A stretch of 64,000 bases of DNA from assembly GCA_020059605.1 (NCBI GenBank), contig JAGVBT010000009.1:1-64000 (forward strand), written 5' to 3'. Below the pieces are notes generated by a model. The model did no database searches, was not told the origin of the DNA, and saw nothing but the letters and a program-made list of their open reading frames with translations. The DNA is from Deltaproteobacteria bacterium (GTDB taxonomy: Bacteria > Desulfobacterota > BSN033 > UBA1163). A program made the position numbers and the translations under genes. Shown here one piece after another: positions 17,420 through 26,339 of the stretch; position 1 is the stretch's first letter; every line of letters begins with the position of its first letter.

Positions 17420-17541
17420 GTTCTCCCTCCTTTTAGTTAAAAAAATTCTTTAAAAAGCGATAAAAACCCTCTTCATCACCTCCTTTTCCAAATGTTTATT
17501 TGTTGTTTTTTTAAATATCCCCACCTTCAAAAGCAGGATTT

Positions 17542-17570
17542 CAAATATCAATAATTAACAGAGTTGTCAA
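17542..17570 (-). promoter_or_regulatory. Sigma-70-type promoter upstream of TrpB2
   Basis: On the minus strand TTGACA (17570-17565), a 17-nt spacer and TATTTG (17547-17542). It stands about 120 nt ahead of the TrpB2 start codon. Confidence 0.5.
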
Positions 17571-17610
17571 GGAATTTTTTAGGTGATTTTTTAGGTGACT
17601 GAATCAAAAA

Positions 17611-17641
17611 AAAGGCATGCCGTTTGGTCAGACATGCCTTT
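17611..17641 (-). terminator. Intrinsic terminator of the VOC gene
   Basis: Stem AAAGGCATG / CATGCCTTT with a 13-nt loop, followed by T on the minus strand, 22 nt beyond the stop of the VOC-fold gene. Confidence 0.8.
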
Positions 17642-17662
17642 TGATGCGGTGATGGGGTTTCC

Positions 17663-18085
17663 CTATTTTTTCTTGAATTCGTCCCAGGGATAGTCGATCA
17701 GCTCAAGCAAAACGCCGTTGACCTCTTTGGGATGGACAAAGGCAAATTTACAGCCCCTGAAGGGTCTCAGCCCGCCGATAAATTTGTATCCTTTTGCTTT
17801 GAGCTCATTCATGGCTGCTTCGGTGCTGTCCACATTCAGGCCGATGATCATGACGCCCTCTCCCCTTTTTTCGATGAACTTGGCCACATCGCCGTCAGGG
17901 GTCGTGGATTCCATCAATTCGAATCCCACTTCGCCCAACCAGTATCTGGCCACCCTGATCTTCTCAGGCTCATCCACATAGGGATCATCGGGCTGAGGTT
18001 TTCCAAGGATGGGCTCCCAGGTTTTTCGCGCTGCATCAAGATCCTTCACGGCAATACAGATATGATCGATCTTATTGATTTTCAT
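17663..18085 (-). CDS. VOC-fold protein, methylmalonyl-CoA epimerase-like
   Basis: 140 residues made of two glyoxalase-like beta-alpha-beta-beta-beta units. Metal-ligand positions of the epimerase family are visible: His in KIDHICIAV, Glu in FELMEST, His in FAFVHPKEVNG and Glu in VLLELIDYP. The length and the ending PKEVNGVLLEL match methylmalonyl-CoA epimerases, which convert (S)- to (R)-methylmalonyl-CoA in propionate metabolism. The neighbours (ferredoxin, OYE flavoprotein) do not include a mutase, so another VOC reaction remains possible. Confidence 0.78.
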   Translation of the reverse strand: MKINKIDHICIAVKDLDAARKTWEPILGKPQPDDPYVDEPEKIRVARYWLGEVGFELMESTTPDGDVAKFIEKRGEGVMIIGLNVDSTEAAMNELKAKGYKFIGGLRPFRGCKFAFVHPKEVNGVLLELIDYPWDEFKKK

Positions 18086-18218
18086 CCTACACCTCCTGTT
18101 TTTTTCAATATCCCGGATATTTTCCGCTGAATCTTAGAATGTCCACAAAGCCGGCCGGCCTTGTGAATTCCTCACCTTTCGCCCCTTCGAAAGAAAGGGC
18201 CCGGAATGCCTGAGGGGT

Positions 18219-18443
18219 TTACCTCCTCGAAAGGTGCATGATATTTCCGGTTTCGTAACCACCGTTCGGAAGTTCATTCACAATCGAGACGAAGGGACAA
18301 ACAAAGGCGCAGATCCCGCACTCCACGCAGAGATCGGTTAAAATCGCCGCCTTATTGTTCACCAAACCGATGATATGTTCCGGGCATTCCCGGACGCATG
18401 TTCCACAACCCGTACACTTGAAAACGTCGACATGGGGTACCAT
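18219..18443 (-). CDS. 2[4Fe-4S] ferredoxin
   Basis: 74 residues with CTGCGTCVRECPEH and CVECGICAFVCPF, each a full CxxCxxCxxxCP set, so two [4Fe-4S] clusters. It begins ATGGTACCCCATG with a GAGAGG site upstream. It lies 119 nt downstream of the FeS flavoprotein gene on the same strand and is a likely electron donor or acceptor for it. Confidence 0.92.
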   Translation of the reverse strand: MVPHVDVFKCTGCGTCVRECPEHIIGLVNNKAAILTDLCVECGICAFVCPFVSIVNELPNGGYETGNIMHLSRR

Positions 18444-18490
18444 AAGCCTCTCCTTTTTAGTTGTGATTGCAATTCACTTCGGTGCGAGTT

Positions 18491-18540
18491 GCTGGTTGCG
18501 GGTTAACGGGTTTTTAAACCCGGGACTCGTAACCCGTAAC
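18491..18540. repeat. Intergenic nested inverted repeat
   Basis: Between the flavoprotein and ferredoxin genes, GTTGCGGGTT faces AACCCGTAAC (one mismatch), with an inner near-palindrome ACGGGTTTTTAAACCCG. It would form a long hairpin on either strand and may attenuate expression of the ferredoxin gene. Confidence 0.45.
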
Positions 18541-18562
18541 ATTAATTCACGAAGCTCGTTTC

Positions 18563-20554
18563 TTAATGTTTGATCCGGTGATAAGTTTGATAGGGAAAGA
18601 AGTCCACCCTCATCCCCATCCTGTAAGCATCACGAATCGCCGCTGTTCCTCTTCGGACCTGGACAGCATCCCCGATCATATAAACATCCTTTGCATATTT
18701 ACCATAGCCAACTTCTTTATTGGGAATGAGATTGGCGAGGACAACGGAATCCGCAGGGATGGTTGTCTCCTTCTTTTCCGGGCCTTCCACCACCACTTCC
18801 TTATCCCGGATTTCTTTTACGGTGCTGAGGACCATCTGGACCACGTTTCCTTCCTTCAACTTCTTCATATAACGCCAGACATAGGATGGGTTGACATCCA
18901 AACCGAATTTTTTGGGCTTGTCAATCATGGTCACAGAGTGTTTTCCCTTATCGATGATATAGAGGGCTGTTGAGATAGCTGCTCCTGTGCCTCCTACGAT
19001 GACCACGTTCTGGCCAAGCTTTGCTTTTCCCTCTAAGACATCGAAGAGAGAAACAACATGCTTCTTGTCGCTGCCGGGAACAGATTTGTCCGGGGTGGCG
19101 CCCGTAGCGATGATCACGGAGTCTGCCTTTTCCTTTTCCAGAAGCTCCTTGGTCGCAGGGGTTTTGAGGATGACCCTTGCGCCGTGCTTATCGCACTGCA
19201 CTCTCAGATAATCGACCATCCGTTGAAATTCCTGGTCGCCCCAGGGCCCATGGGCGGCTGCGGCGAACTGGCCGCCGACATGATCGTTTTTCTCATAGAC
19301 CGTGACCTCATGGCCTTTTTCGGCGGCGATGGCGGCCACCTGAAGCCCTGCAATCCCCGACCCGACGACGATCACCTTTTTCTTTGTCTTCGACTTTTCA
19401 AAACCGTAGAAACCCCATTCCACCTCGTTCTCATGCCCGAGGGAGGGCCGGACCGTGCAGCAAAGTTCCGTATCCCTGAAGAGCCGGGCTAGGCAGACAT
19501 TGCAGGCGATACAGGGAATGATGTCCTGCTGGCGGTCTTCCAGGATCTTCTTGGGAAGAAATGGATCGGCGATCATGGGCCGGCACATCTCCCAGAGGTC
19601 GAGTTTCCCCTCTGCCATGGCCTTCTCCGGGATTTCCGGAACGAAGAGGCGATAGGCCATGCTGACCGGGACCTTGATATTCTTCTTCATCCGGTCTGCG
19701 ATGTAGAGCCAGTTCCCCATGGGAACATCCCGGGAGATGACCGAAACGGGAGATTCCTGCCAACCCGCGGTAACGCTGAGGTAATCAAGCCCTGCCTTTT
19801 CCGCAATCTTGATCGACTCCAGGCTCTCCTCCGGGGTATTTCCACCCCGGTCATCCAGCAATTCCTCGCCACAGAGCCGAATTCCAATGGCCACTTCGGA
19901 AGGGACGGCTTTTCGAATTCCCTCAATAATCTCCTTCATAAACCTGGATCTGCCGTGGATATCCCCCCCATACTCATCCGTCCGCTTGTTGGTATAGGCT
20001 GAAATGAAGTTAGAAATCAGGTAACCCACGATTCCGGATACCTCGACGATCTGAAAACCGGCTTCGACCGCCCTGACGGCTCCATCCACGTGGTCTTGGA
20101 TGCACTGCCGGACGTATTCTTTTGACATTTCTTTCGGGGGGCGAAAAATCGGGAGCTTTTGAGGAACATCGGAGGGTCCAACGGTATAGGGAAGTTCAAT
20201 TCCACCGACCCTTCCGCAGTGCATCAATTGAAGGCAGGAAACGGAGTCATGTTTCTTAATGGCGTCGGCAATCTTTTTAAGGCCCGGGATAAATTTATCA
20301 TCCCAAATGGCCATCATTCCCACATAACCCTTGCCTTCCCCTTTCGGTTCCGTAAATGCGCCTTGAGACGTTACAATGCCCGCTCCACCCCGGGCCTGGG
20401 CTTCCATGTAACCTACTTCCTTGTCAGAAACATACCCGTCCCGGTAGTTAAAATTGGTCTCTGTGGAGGCATATTTAATACGGTTCTTAATCTCCAATTT
20501 GCCGATCTTGATAGGACTGAAAATATGCGGATACTTTTTAATTCCTGGGTACAT
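18563..20554 (-). CDS. Old-yellow-enzyme family FeS flavoprotein (2,4-dienoyl-CoA reductase-like)
   Basis: 663 residues from ATG 20554 (MYPGIKKYPHIF), chosen because GGAGGA lies just upstream; a 35-residue longer reading has no such site. The N-terminal TIM barrel of about 370 residues binds FMN (IKIGKLEIKNRI at the start, HCGRVGG). The cluster motif CIACNVCLARLF with a later Cys holds one [4Fe-4S]. The C-terminal FAD/NAD(P) part has VIVVGSGIAGLQVA and VVIVGGTGAAIS. The layout equals that of 2,4-dienoyl-CoA reductase and trimethylamine dehydrogenase. The catalytic Tyr/His pattern cannot be resolved by eye. Its promoter carries a strong palindrome, suggesting control by a dedicated repressor. 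Confidence 0.88.
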   Translation of the reverse strand: MYPGIKKYPHIFSPIKIGKLEIKNRIKYASTETNFNYRDGYVSDKEVGYMEAQARGGAGIVTSQGAFTEPKGEGKGYVGMMAIWDDKFIPGLKKIADAIKKHDSVSCLQLMHCGRVGGIELPYTVGPSDVPQKLPIFRPPKEMSKEYVRQCIQDHVDGAVRAVEAGFQIVEVSGIVGYLISNFISAYTNKRTDEYGGDIHGRSRFMKEIIEGIRKAVPSEVAIGIRLCGEELLDDRGGNTPEESLESIKIAEKAGLDYLSVTAGWQESPVSVISRDVPMGNWLYIADRMKKNIKVPVSMAYRLFVPEIPEKAMAEGKLDLWEMCRPMIADPFLPKKILEDRQQDIIPCIACNVCLARLFRDTELCCTVRPSLGHENEVEWGFYGFEKSKTKKKVIVVGSGIAGLQVAAIAAEKGHEVTVYEKNDHVGGQFAAAAHGPWGDQEFQRMVDYLRVQCDKHGARVILKTPATKELLEKEKADSVIIATGATPDKSVPGSDKKHVVSLFDVLEGKAKLGQNVVIVGGTGAAISTALYIIDKGKHSVTMIDKPKKFGLDVNPSYVWRYMKKLKEGNVVQMVLSTVKEIRDKEVVVEGPEKKETTIPADSVVLANLIPNKEVGYGKYAKDVYMIGDAVQVRRGTAAIRDAYRMGMRVDFFPYQTYHRIKH

Positions 20555-20723
20555 AATCTTCCTCCTTCCGATAGGGTTAACATTCCTGGAATAGAAAAAA
20601 CTACTAACATCGCCTCCTTCCTTTGTCAAGAAATAATTCACAAATGCTTTTTCACTCAAACCGCTCCATTTAACCGGATGCGGTCAAGAGATCCTTTTTG
20701 AAGCATCTCCCGCAAGAAAAGAA

Positions 20724-20759
20724 TGTATACTGTATACAAAATTAATGCGCCTTTGTCAA
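20724..20759 (-). promoter_or_regulatory. Promoter with palindromic operator over the -10 box
   Basis: On the minus strand TTGACA (20759-20754), a 17-nt spacer, then TATACA (20736-20731). The -10 box is inside a perfect 15-bp palindrome TGTATACTGTATACA (20724-20738). It lies about 170 nt upstream of the FeS flavoprotein start. Half-sites of the GTATAC kind are used by GntR- and TetR-family repressors. Confidence 0.6.
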
Positions 20760-20846
20760 GGTAAAAAAGGAGACTCTTTAAAATGCCTTCTGCTGCCGTG
20801 AAGAGTGGATGGGTTCAGTGAGAGGAGGGATTGTATCAAAAAAGAG

Positions 20847-22529
20847 CTACGATCTGGGTTTTTCCACCATCAGTTTCAGTCTCTCGGAGGGATAGATTCG
20901 ATCGTTGCCGTCAAGGTTGTTCCAGTGCTTGATCTCTGAGACGCTCACGTTATATCGGCTGGCAATGCTCCAGAGGGAGTCCCCTTTTTTCACTACATAG
21001 GTGATCTCTCTTTTTCTTTTTTCATTTTGGGAAGTTGCAGAGGGGCTGTCTCCACCCGCGACTTTTATCTTAAGCTGGTCTCCCGGCATGAGTTTCGTTT
21101 CCGGGTGGAGTTTATTCCAGGCAGTGAGGGCGCCGATGTTAACCCCCATCTCATTGGAAATGCTCCATAATGTATCCCCCTTTTTGATGATGTAGGTCAT
21201 CTCTTCTGTTCCGGAAGGCCTTCCTTTTTCACCGGTTGATTTGGAGGCTTTAGCCTGCGTCTCTTTCGGGATGGGGATGAGGAGGGTCGTACCCACCGAC
21301 AGGCGGCTTCTTTTTCCCAGCCGGTTCATTTCGAGGATCGGTTCCAATTCAACCCGATAAAGGCGGGCGATCCGTTCAGGGGTATCTCCCTTCTTGACAA
21401 CATGGGTTTTAAAGGATGTTCCTGCTCCGGGACGCAGGGATTCGAAATTCTTCAGGAAGAGATCTCTCTTCCCGAAGGGAATTTTGATCTCATATTCCTG
21501 CGCATCGGGGGGAGTGCACCATCTCCGCAATTCGGGGTTGAGTTCTTTCAACTCTTCAACACTGATCTCAGAAGCCTTCGCGATGAGCCGGAGGTCAATC
21601 GCAGGGGGCACCAAGACCTTGTCATAACGAAGGGGTTCCTGGTATTCGATACCCGTGAATCCATATTTTTCGGGGTCCTTGGCGAGAAGGGCGGCAGCAA
21701 TCATCTGAGGAACGTAATGCTTGGTTTCCTGTTTCAGGTATCCGTATTTGGTCAATTCCCAGAAGTCCTCCGTCCGGTAGCGTTTCATCGCGCGAGCGAT
21801 CTTGTTCTCCCCGGCGTTGTATCCGGCTGCGGCAAGATACCAGCATTCGAACATGTCATAGAGATCTCTGAGATATTTGGCCGCGGCGATCGTTGATTTT
21901 TCAGGATCCCTCCTCTCGTCCACCCACCAGTTGACCTTCAAACCGTATCTTTTCCCGGTCAGGTAGATGAACTGCCAGGGCCCCACGGCCTTGCTCCTCG
22001 AATAGGCATAGGGATTGAACCCGCTCTCGATGAGCGCAAGATAGACGAGATCTTCGGGAAGACCCTTCTCCTTCAGGAGATCCCGCATGAAGGGAATGTA
22101 TTTTTCGGACCTGGCGAGCCAGTTGGAAAAATTGTTTTTCGCCGTGGTTTGAAAATATTGAATAAAATGTTCCACTTTTTCATTGATGACGATGGGTATG
22201 TCAAAGCTTTTCCCCCCTCCCGGTTGATCTCCGGGAAGCATTTCAAGAATGAAATCATCGCTGGACTCATCGCTGATGGGGAGGTCTAAGCTCCGGATGA
22301 ACGCATGTTTTTCCATGGAAGAGAAAGGAGAGACCTCAGGAGGGTCTTCCTGAAGCGGAGCGGGTTGGTGGGAAAAAAGCTCCTCCAGCTCGGATGGGGT
22401 GAAAAGGGAAGATTCTCTCTCTTCGCCGGCAGGGGGATCGAGGAGGTTTTTTGAGGCGGGGGAATCCATGCGAGGGAAACATCCCGAGAAGAGAAACAAG
22501 ATCAGCCCCAAGCCCAAAACCTTGTGCAT
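20847..22529 (-). CDS. mltD: Membrane-bound lytic murein transglycosylase D-like lipoprotein with three LysM domains
   Basis: About 560 residues from ATG 22529 (MHKVLGLGLILFLFSGC), chosen for GGGGAGG upstream and the lipobox LFSGC. Family 23-like SLT domain around residues 150-300, with the catalytic Glu in ALIESGFNPYAYS and the usual AVGPWQFIYLTG and AAAGYNAGENKI. Three LysM peptidoglycan-binding repeats follow (VVKKGDTPERIA, IIKKGDTLWSIS, VVKKGDSLWSIA). It should cleave glycan strands in the periplasm. It is monocistronic as far as can be seen. Confidence 0.92.
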   Translation of the reverse strand: MHKVLGLGLILFLFSGCFPRMDSPASKNLLDPPAGEERESSLFTPSELEELFSHQPAPLQEDPPEVSPFSSMEKHAFIRSLDLPISDESSDDFILEMLPGDQPGGGKSFDIPIVINEKVEHFIQYFQTTAKNNFSNWLARSEKYIPFMRDLLKEKGLPEDLVYLALIESGFNPYAYSRSKAVGPWQFIYLTGKRYGLKVNWWVDERRDPEKSTIAAAKYLRDLYDMFECWYLAAAGYNAGENKIARAMKRYRTEDFWELTKYGYLKQETKHYVPQMIAAALLAKDPEKYGFTGIEYQEPLRYDKVLVPPAIDLRLIAKASEISVEELKELNPELRRWCTPPDAQEYEIKIPFGKRDLFLKNFESLRPGAGTSFKTHVVKKGDTPERIARLYRVELEPILEMNRLGKRSRLSVGTTLLIPIPKETQAKASKSTGEKGRPSGTEEMTYIIKKGDTLWSISNEMGVNIGALTAWNKLHPETKLMPGDQLKIKVAGGDSPSATSQNEKRKREITYVVKKGDSLWSIASRYNVSVSEIKHWNNLDGNDRIYPSERLKLMVEKPRS

Positions 22530-22841
22530 GATAAGCAATCCTCCCCATCGATTGAAATTCCCGGAAAGGGTCGAAAGATAAAATTTAAAGAAGGATGGCA
22601 TAGATCTTTTATTCTTGTCAAGTCCAAAATCAGAAAATTCACTCCGGGCTACAGAACCAATGAGCGCTCCGATGAAAGAATAAAAACACAATTGCACAAT
22701 CCTGAATGGGGTTTCCCCAAAAGCTGTTCAAATTTGTTCTGTGGTTAACCGCACTTTTTATTGTCTTATCGTTATTTTAACGGAATGGATTGAATATCCC
22801 CGGTAATTAGCAAAATTTGTGCCATAAATCGCGGGGGACCG
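22530..22841. other. Intergenic region without recognisable feature
   Basis: A 312-base A/T-rich stretch between the transglycosylase and rhodanese genes. I see no open frame with a ribosome site, no convincing terminator and no RNA signature. Confidence 0.5.
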
Positions 22842-23834
22842 TTACGGATTCACTGAAATATGGACCGGCATGTTTCTGTCGGCGGACCATTCGACCCAGG
22901 ATCCCCGGTAGAGGCGAACGGCGGGAAAGGCGAGGACATATTTCAATGTGAAATAGAGATGGCTGGCTTCTCTTCCAGTGCGGCAATAAACGACGATCTC
23001 CTTGTCCTTCGTGATTCCCGATTCCGCAAAAAGTTTCTCCAGATTCTCTCTCTTCTTCAAGGTCCTCACCTCATCCCCTTCAAGGGTTGTCTCCCAGAAC
23101 AGGTTCTTCGCCCCCGGGATGTGGCCCCTGCGGATTGTTTCTCCCTCTTCCCCCCGGAATTGTTTGGGAGAACGGGCATCAACCATCACGACCCCCTTGG
23201 TTGACAGGTGGTCCTGAACCCACTTTTTTCCCGCCAGGTTTTCGGGCATGACTTTGCCGAAAAATTTTTGGGGAGAAAGAGAGGGATAGTCCTGCGTGAC
23301 CGGGAGGTCCTCCATGGCCCATTTCTCCCACCCTCCATTGAGGACGCCGACTTTTTTATGGCCTAAATGATCGAGGACCCATGCGAAAGAGGTCGCGTTG
23401 GGATTCGATTTCTCCGAATAGAGAATGACCCACATCGGATTCGAAATACTTAAATAATCCCCGATCAATTTCTCCAGAAAAATCCGGTCAGGCCCCTGGG
23501 CGGGGATTCCCGATCGTGGAATCTGAAGGGTCCCGGCGGGGAGATAGACGGCATTGGGCAGATGGCCCCTGAGATAGTCCGACAGGGAACTCCGCATGTC
23601 GATGATGCGGACGGAGGGGTGGTTTACAAAAGAAGCCAGCTCCGTTGTCTCGATGAGCCTCGGGAAGTGCATGTTTTTAAAAGGTGGGGTTTTGGCATCG
23701 GGGAAAGCCGGGGAAAAGAGAATCGAGAAGAAGAAGCATCCTGTCAGAAGAGGGAGGGCGAACTTTCTCGTTTTTTCGATTTTCAATTTGCGATTTTCAA
23801 TTTGCAATTTAGGATGTTCCCCTCTTCTTTTCAA
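22842..23834 (-). CDS. Exported two-domain rhodanese (thiosulfate/3-mercaptopyruvate sulfurtransferase type)
   Basis: 330 residues, read from a TTG start (KRRGEH follows) with AGGAAGG 3 nt upstream, overlapping the glycogen synthase gene by 26 nt. The N-terminus has an odd Lys/Asn-rich lead encoded by an AT-rich repeat, then a signal-peptide core FALPLLTGCFFFSILFSPAF. The first rhodanese domain is inactive (LYSEKSNPN replaces the Cys loop). The second has the active loop VVYCRTGREASH, so Cys in that loop carries the persulfide. Role: sulfur transfer outside the cytoplasm. The true start may be further inside the repeat-derived segment. Confidence 0.85.
   Translation of the reverse strand: MKRRGEHPKLQIENRKLKIEKTRKFALPLLTGCFFFSILFSPAFPDAKTPPFKNMHFPRLIETTELASFVNHPSVRIIDMRSSLSDYLRGHLPNAVYLPAGTLQIPRSGIPAQGPDRIFLEKLIGDYLSISNPMWVILYSEKSNPNATSFAWVLDHLGHKKVGVLNGGWEKWAMEDLPVTQDYPSLSPQKFFGKVMPENLAGKKWVQDHLSTKGVVMVDARSPKQFRGEEGETIRRGHIPGAKNLFWETTLEGDEVRTLKKRENLEKLFAESGITKDKEIVVYCRTGREASHLYFTLKYVLAFPAVRLYRGSWVEWSADRNMPVHISVNP
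23770..23815. repeat. Short AT-rich tandem repeat inside coding sequence
   Basis: Plus strand carries TTTTCAATTTGCGA followed by TTTTCAATTTGCAA, a two-unit imperfect 14-nt repeat at the junction of the glycogen synthase and rhodanese genes. It encodes the atypical QIENRKLKIEK lead of the rhodanese. Similar runs are common as intergenic filler. Confidence 0.5.
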
Positions 23835-25287
23835 GGGCCTTCCTGTAAAGGTGAAGATAGGCCCCCGCCGATCTTTGCCACGAAAAATCCGAGGTCATCG
23901 CATTTCGGACAAGCTTCTTCCAATGTTCCGGTTGTGCATAGAGGTCCATGGCCGCCTTGATCTGGCCCAGGAAATCCTTTGCGTCGTAGCGGGTGAATTT
24001 CAGCCCGTTTCCTGTTCCCGTCGAAGGATCATAGTGGGTGATCGTATCGTCCAGCCCGCCGGTCGCCCGGACGATTGGAATGGTGCCGTACTTCAGGCTA
24101 TAGATCTGGTTGAGTCCGCAAGGTTCATACTTGGAAGGCATGAGGAAGAGATCGGATCCGGCTTCGATTTTATGAGCGAGTCGATCGTCATAGGCGATTC
24201 GAATGCCTGCTTTTTTGGGATATTTCCCGGCGATCTGGTTGAAGAGGTCGTGGTATTTCTGTTCTCCTGTGCCCAACAGGACGAAGCCGATATCGAAGGT
24301 GAAGAGCTGATCGATAATTTCTGCAAGGAGGTCAAATCCTTTCTGGTCTGCGAGCCTTGAGATCATCCCGAAGAGGGGAGCCTTTTCGAGATCGGAAGGC
24401 AGGCCGAATTCCTTGAGCAGATCCTTCTTGCACTCCTTCTTTCCCGAGAGATCGTTCGCATCATAGCGGGCGATCAAGTGGGGGTCGTTGGAGGGATCCC
24501 AGTCCTGGTAGTCCACGCCATTGAGGATGCCGTAAAGGTCCTCTTTCCTTTTTCTTAAGATACCCTCCAGCCCATAACCGTATTCAGGGCTCTGTATCTC
24601 TTCGCTATATTTCTGACTCACGGTATTGATGACATCGGCATAGACGATCCCTGACTTCATCAAATTGATCCTCTCCCAGAATTCAATTCCCTCAGGGTTA
24701 TACATCTCCGGAGGGAGACCGGTAAGCGGGAATTTCTCCTTTTTGAAGAGGCCCTGATAAGCAATGTTGTGGATGGTGAAGACCGTCGCGGTTCGTGCGA
24801 AAAGGTCATCGGTCCGGTCAATTGACCGTAAATAGGCCGGGATCAATCCGGTCTGCCACTCATGGTGGTGGATGACGTCCGGTGACCATTGGATATGCCG
24901 CGCGAAGCGGAGAACCGCCCTGGAGAAGAAGACGAAGCGTTCCGCATTGTCAAAATAGTCCCCCTTGGGGGTGCTGTAGAGATATTCCCTGTCAAAAAAC
25001 TCATCCCTGGCAATGAAGTAGACGGGGATTGTTTGATCCAGAAAGCCCTGATAAACCTCAGCCCGAAGCGTTTCGTCCCCGAGAGGGACCTCAACCACTT
25101 CACCCAGATACTGGAGCGGGACCCCGGATTGTTTGACCATCCGGTAATAGGGCATGACCAGAATCACTTCGCATCCAAGGGGTTGGAGGTATTTGGGAAG
25201 GGCGCCTGCCACATCCGCCAGTCCCCCTGTTTTTGCAAAGGGGACCGCCTCCGGGGTGGCAAATAAAACGCGGATGGGCTTATTCAT
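23809..25287 (-). CDS. glgA: Glycogen synthase (ADP-glucose type)
   Basis: 492 residues, the normal length of bacterial GT5 glycogen/starch synthase. The ADP-glucose-binding KTGGLADVAGALP motif is at residues 19-31, and the C-terminal acceptor/nucleotide site FLMPSKYEPCGLNQIYSLKYG is complete. It elongates alpha-1,4-glucan from ADP-glucose in the cytoplasm. It stands 30 nt after the small coiled-coil membrane protein on the same strand and overlaps the rhodanese gene. No glgC, glgB or glgP is in the window. Confidence 0.95.
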   Translation of the reverse strand: MNKPIRVLFATPEAVPFAKTGGLADVAGALPKYLQPLGCEVILVMPYYRMVKQSGVPLQYLGEVVEVPLGDETLRAEVYQGFLDQTIPVYFIARDEFFDREYLYSTPKGDYFDNAERFVFFSRAVLRFARHIQWSPDVIHHHEWQTGLIPAYLRSIDRTDDLFARTATVFTIHNIAYQGLFKKEKFPLTGLPPEMYNPEGIEFWERINLMKSGIVYADVINTVSQKYSEEIQSPEYGYGLEGILRKRKEDLYGILNGVDYQDWDPSNDPHLIARYDANDLSGKKECKKDLLKEFGLPSDLEKAPLFGMISRLADQKGFDLLAEIIDQLFTFDIGFVLLGTGEQKYHDLFNQIAGKYPKKAGIRIAYDDRLAHKIEAGSDLFLMPSKYEPCGLNQIYSLKYGTIPIVRATGGLDDTITHYDPSTGTGNGLKFTRYDAKDFLGQIKAAMDLYAQPEHWKKLVRNAMTSDFSWQRSAGAYLHLYRKALEKKRGTS

Positions 25288-25317
25288 ATCCGAACCTCTC
25301 TCCCGAGACCGCTTGCC

Positions 25318-25629
25318 TTATTCGGGTTTTTCCGTTTTTCGGATCACCTTCTCCAGGCGGTCCAGGGCATCCGCCGTTTTCTCCCTGAGGGCATCGGTCA
25401 TGGCGATCATGGCATCAACCTGCTTCTTTAGATCCTCGGGAGGCCCTGATGATTCAATTTTCTTTTTCAGATCGAGGGTCATGCCTGTCCGATGGAGGGC
25501 CAGGATGGAAAGGCCAAGGGAGATGAGCGAGACGATGAGGGCAACCGGAGCGCCCATTCCGGCGCCGAAGGCTACAATAATTGAGAGAATCAGCGCAACT
25601 CCAGCGATCAGGATGAATAATAAAAGCAT
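25318..25629 (-). CDS. Small membrane protein with cytoplasmic coiled-coil tail
   Basis: 103 residues. Two hydrophobic segments (1-23, rich in L, I and V, and 26-45) are joined by a short glycine turn, followed by about 55 charged residues (DALREKTADALDRLEKVIRK) likely to form a coiled coil. No family recognised. It sits 2 nt after the DUF502 gene and 30 nt before glgA, so it is part of the ftsH-DUF502 operon. Confidence 0.72.
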   Translation of the reverse strand: MLLLFILIAGVALILSIIVAFGAGMGAPVALIVSLISLGLSILALHRTGMTLDLKKKIESSGPPEDLKKQVDAMIAMTDALREKTADALDRLEKVIRKTEKPE

Positions 25630-25631
25630 GT

Positions 25632-26333
25632 TCAGAGCCCTCCTTCATTTTTAAAATCAGGATACTTCATCTGTTCCACATTTTCAATCGAATCCTTGGT
25701 CGGCGTCGCTCGGGATAACGAAACGGAGAGGGCGTGGGGGGTGACAATCCCCAACGACATAATGGCCTTGACCGCTTCTTCGATGGTCAGCCGTGAGGGG
25801 ATCACCCTCTCTTTTGGAAGAAAGAGGAGGAAACCCATCGGCGGCACGAAGGCCGTGGGAATGAAGACCGACACCTTGGGTTGGGCTGAAAGGTCGAAAA
25901 GCTCATTGGTGATGAATCCGATGACGAAACTTCCCTCCTGCGGAAATTCGACGAAGACAGCCTGCCGAAAGGCCCCTTTCCGTGTGGTGGAGAAGGCGTC
26001 GGTGAGCTGTTTTGAAGAGAGGTAGATGTTCTTCACGATCGGGAGATTGGTGAAGAAGCGGTCCGCCCAGCCCACCAGCTTTCGACCCATCACGTTGGTT
26101 GCAATCAGGCCCAGCAGGTAGAGGAGGAGCAAGAAAATGATGATCCCAAGGCCCGGGATCGGAATTTCCCGGCGAAAGAGAAAGTGGGTAACCTCCGGGC
26201 CCAAAGGGCCAACAAAATTGTTGAGGGTGGTGAATACAAACTTCAGGATGAAGACGGTGATCCCAAGAGGGAGGATGACAAGCACTCCCGCCAGGATCTT
26301 CGTTCGAAGATGTTTGAAGATTTTTTTTACCAT
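25632..26333 (-). CDS. DUF502 family membrane protein
   Basis: 233 residues. N-terminal signature LRTKILAGVLVILPLGITVFI, a second membrane segment (LGIIIFLLLLYLLGLIATNVMG) and a soluble part with PIVKNIYLSSKQL and the family-typical FIPTAFVPPMGFLLFLP. DUF502 proteins are widespread in bacteria and plants; their biochemical role is unknown. The gene lies 6 nt after ftsH and 2 nt before the next small gene. Confidence 0.9.
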   Translation of the reverse strand: MVKKIFKHLRTKILAGVLVILPLGITVFILKFVFTTLNNFVGPLGPEVTHFLFRREIPIPGLGIIIFLLLLYLLGLIATNVMGRKLVGWADRFFTNLPIVKNIYLSSKQLTDAFSTTRKGAFRQAVFVEFPQEGSFVIGFITNELFDLSAQPKVSVFIPTAFVPPMGFLLFLPKERVIPSRLTIEEAVKAIMSLGIVTPHALSVSLSRATPTKDSIENVEQMKYPDFKNEGGL

Positions 26334-26339
26334 CCTTCT

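Noticed and set aside
16175-17440. 421-codon open frame on the plus strand opposite TrpB2
   Set aside because: It mirrors a clear TrpB2 gene with PLP motif, has no ribosome site, and its translation matches nothing recognisable.
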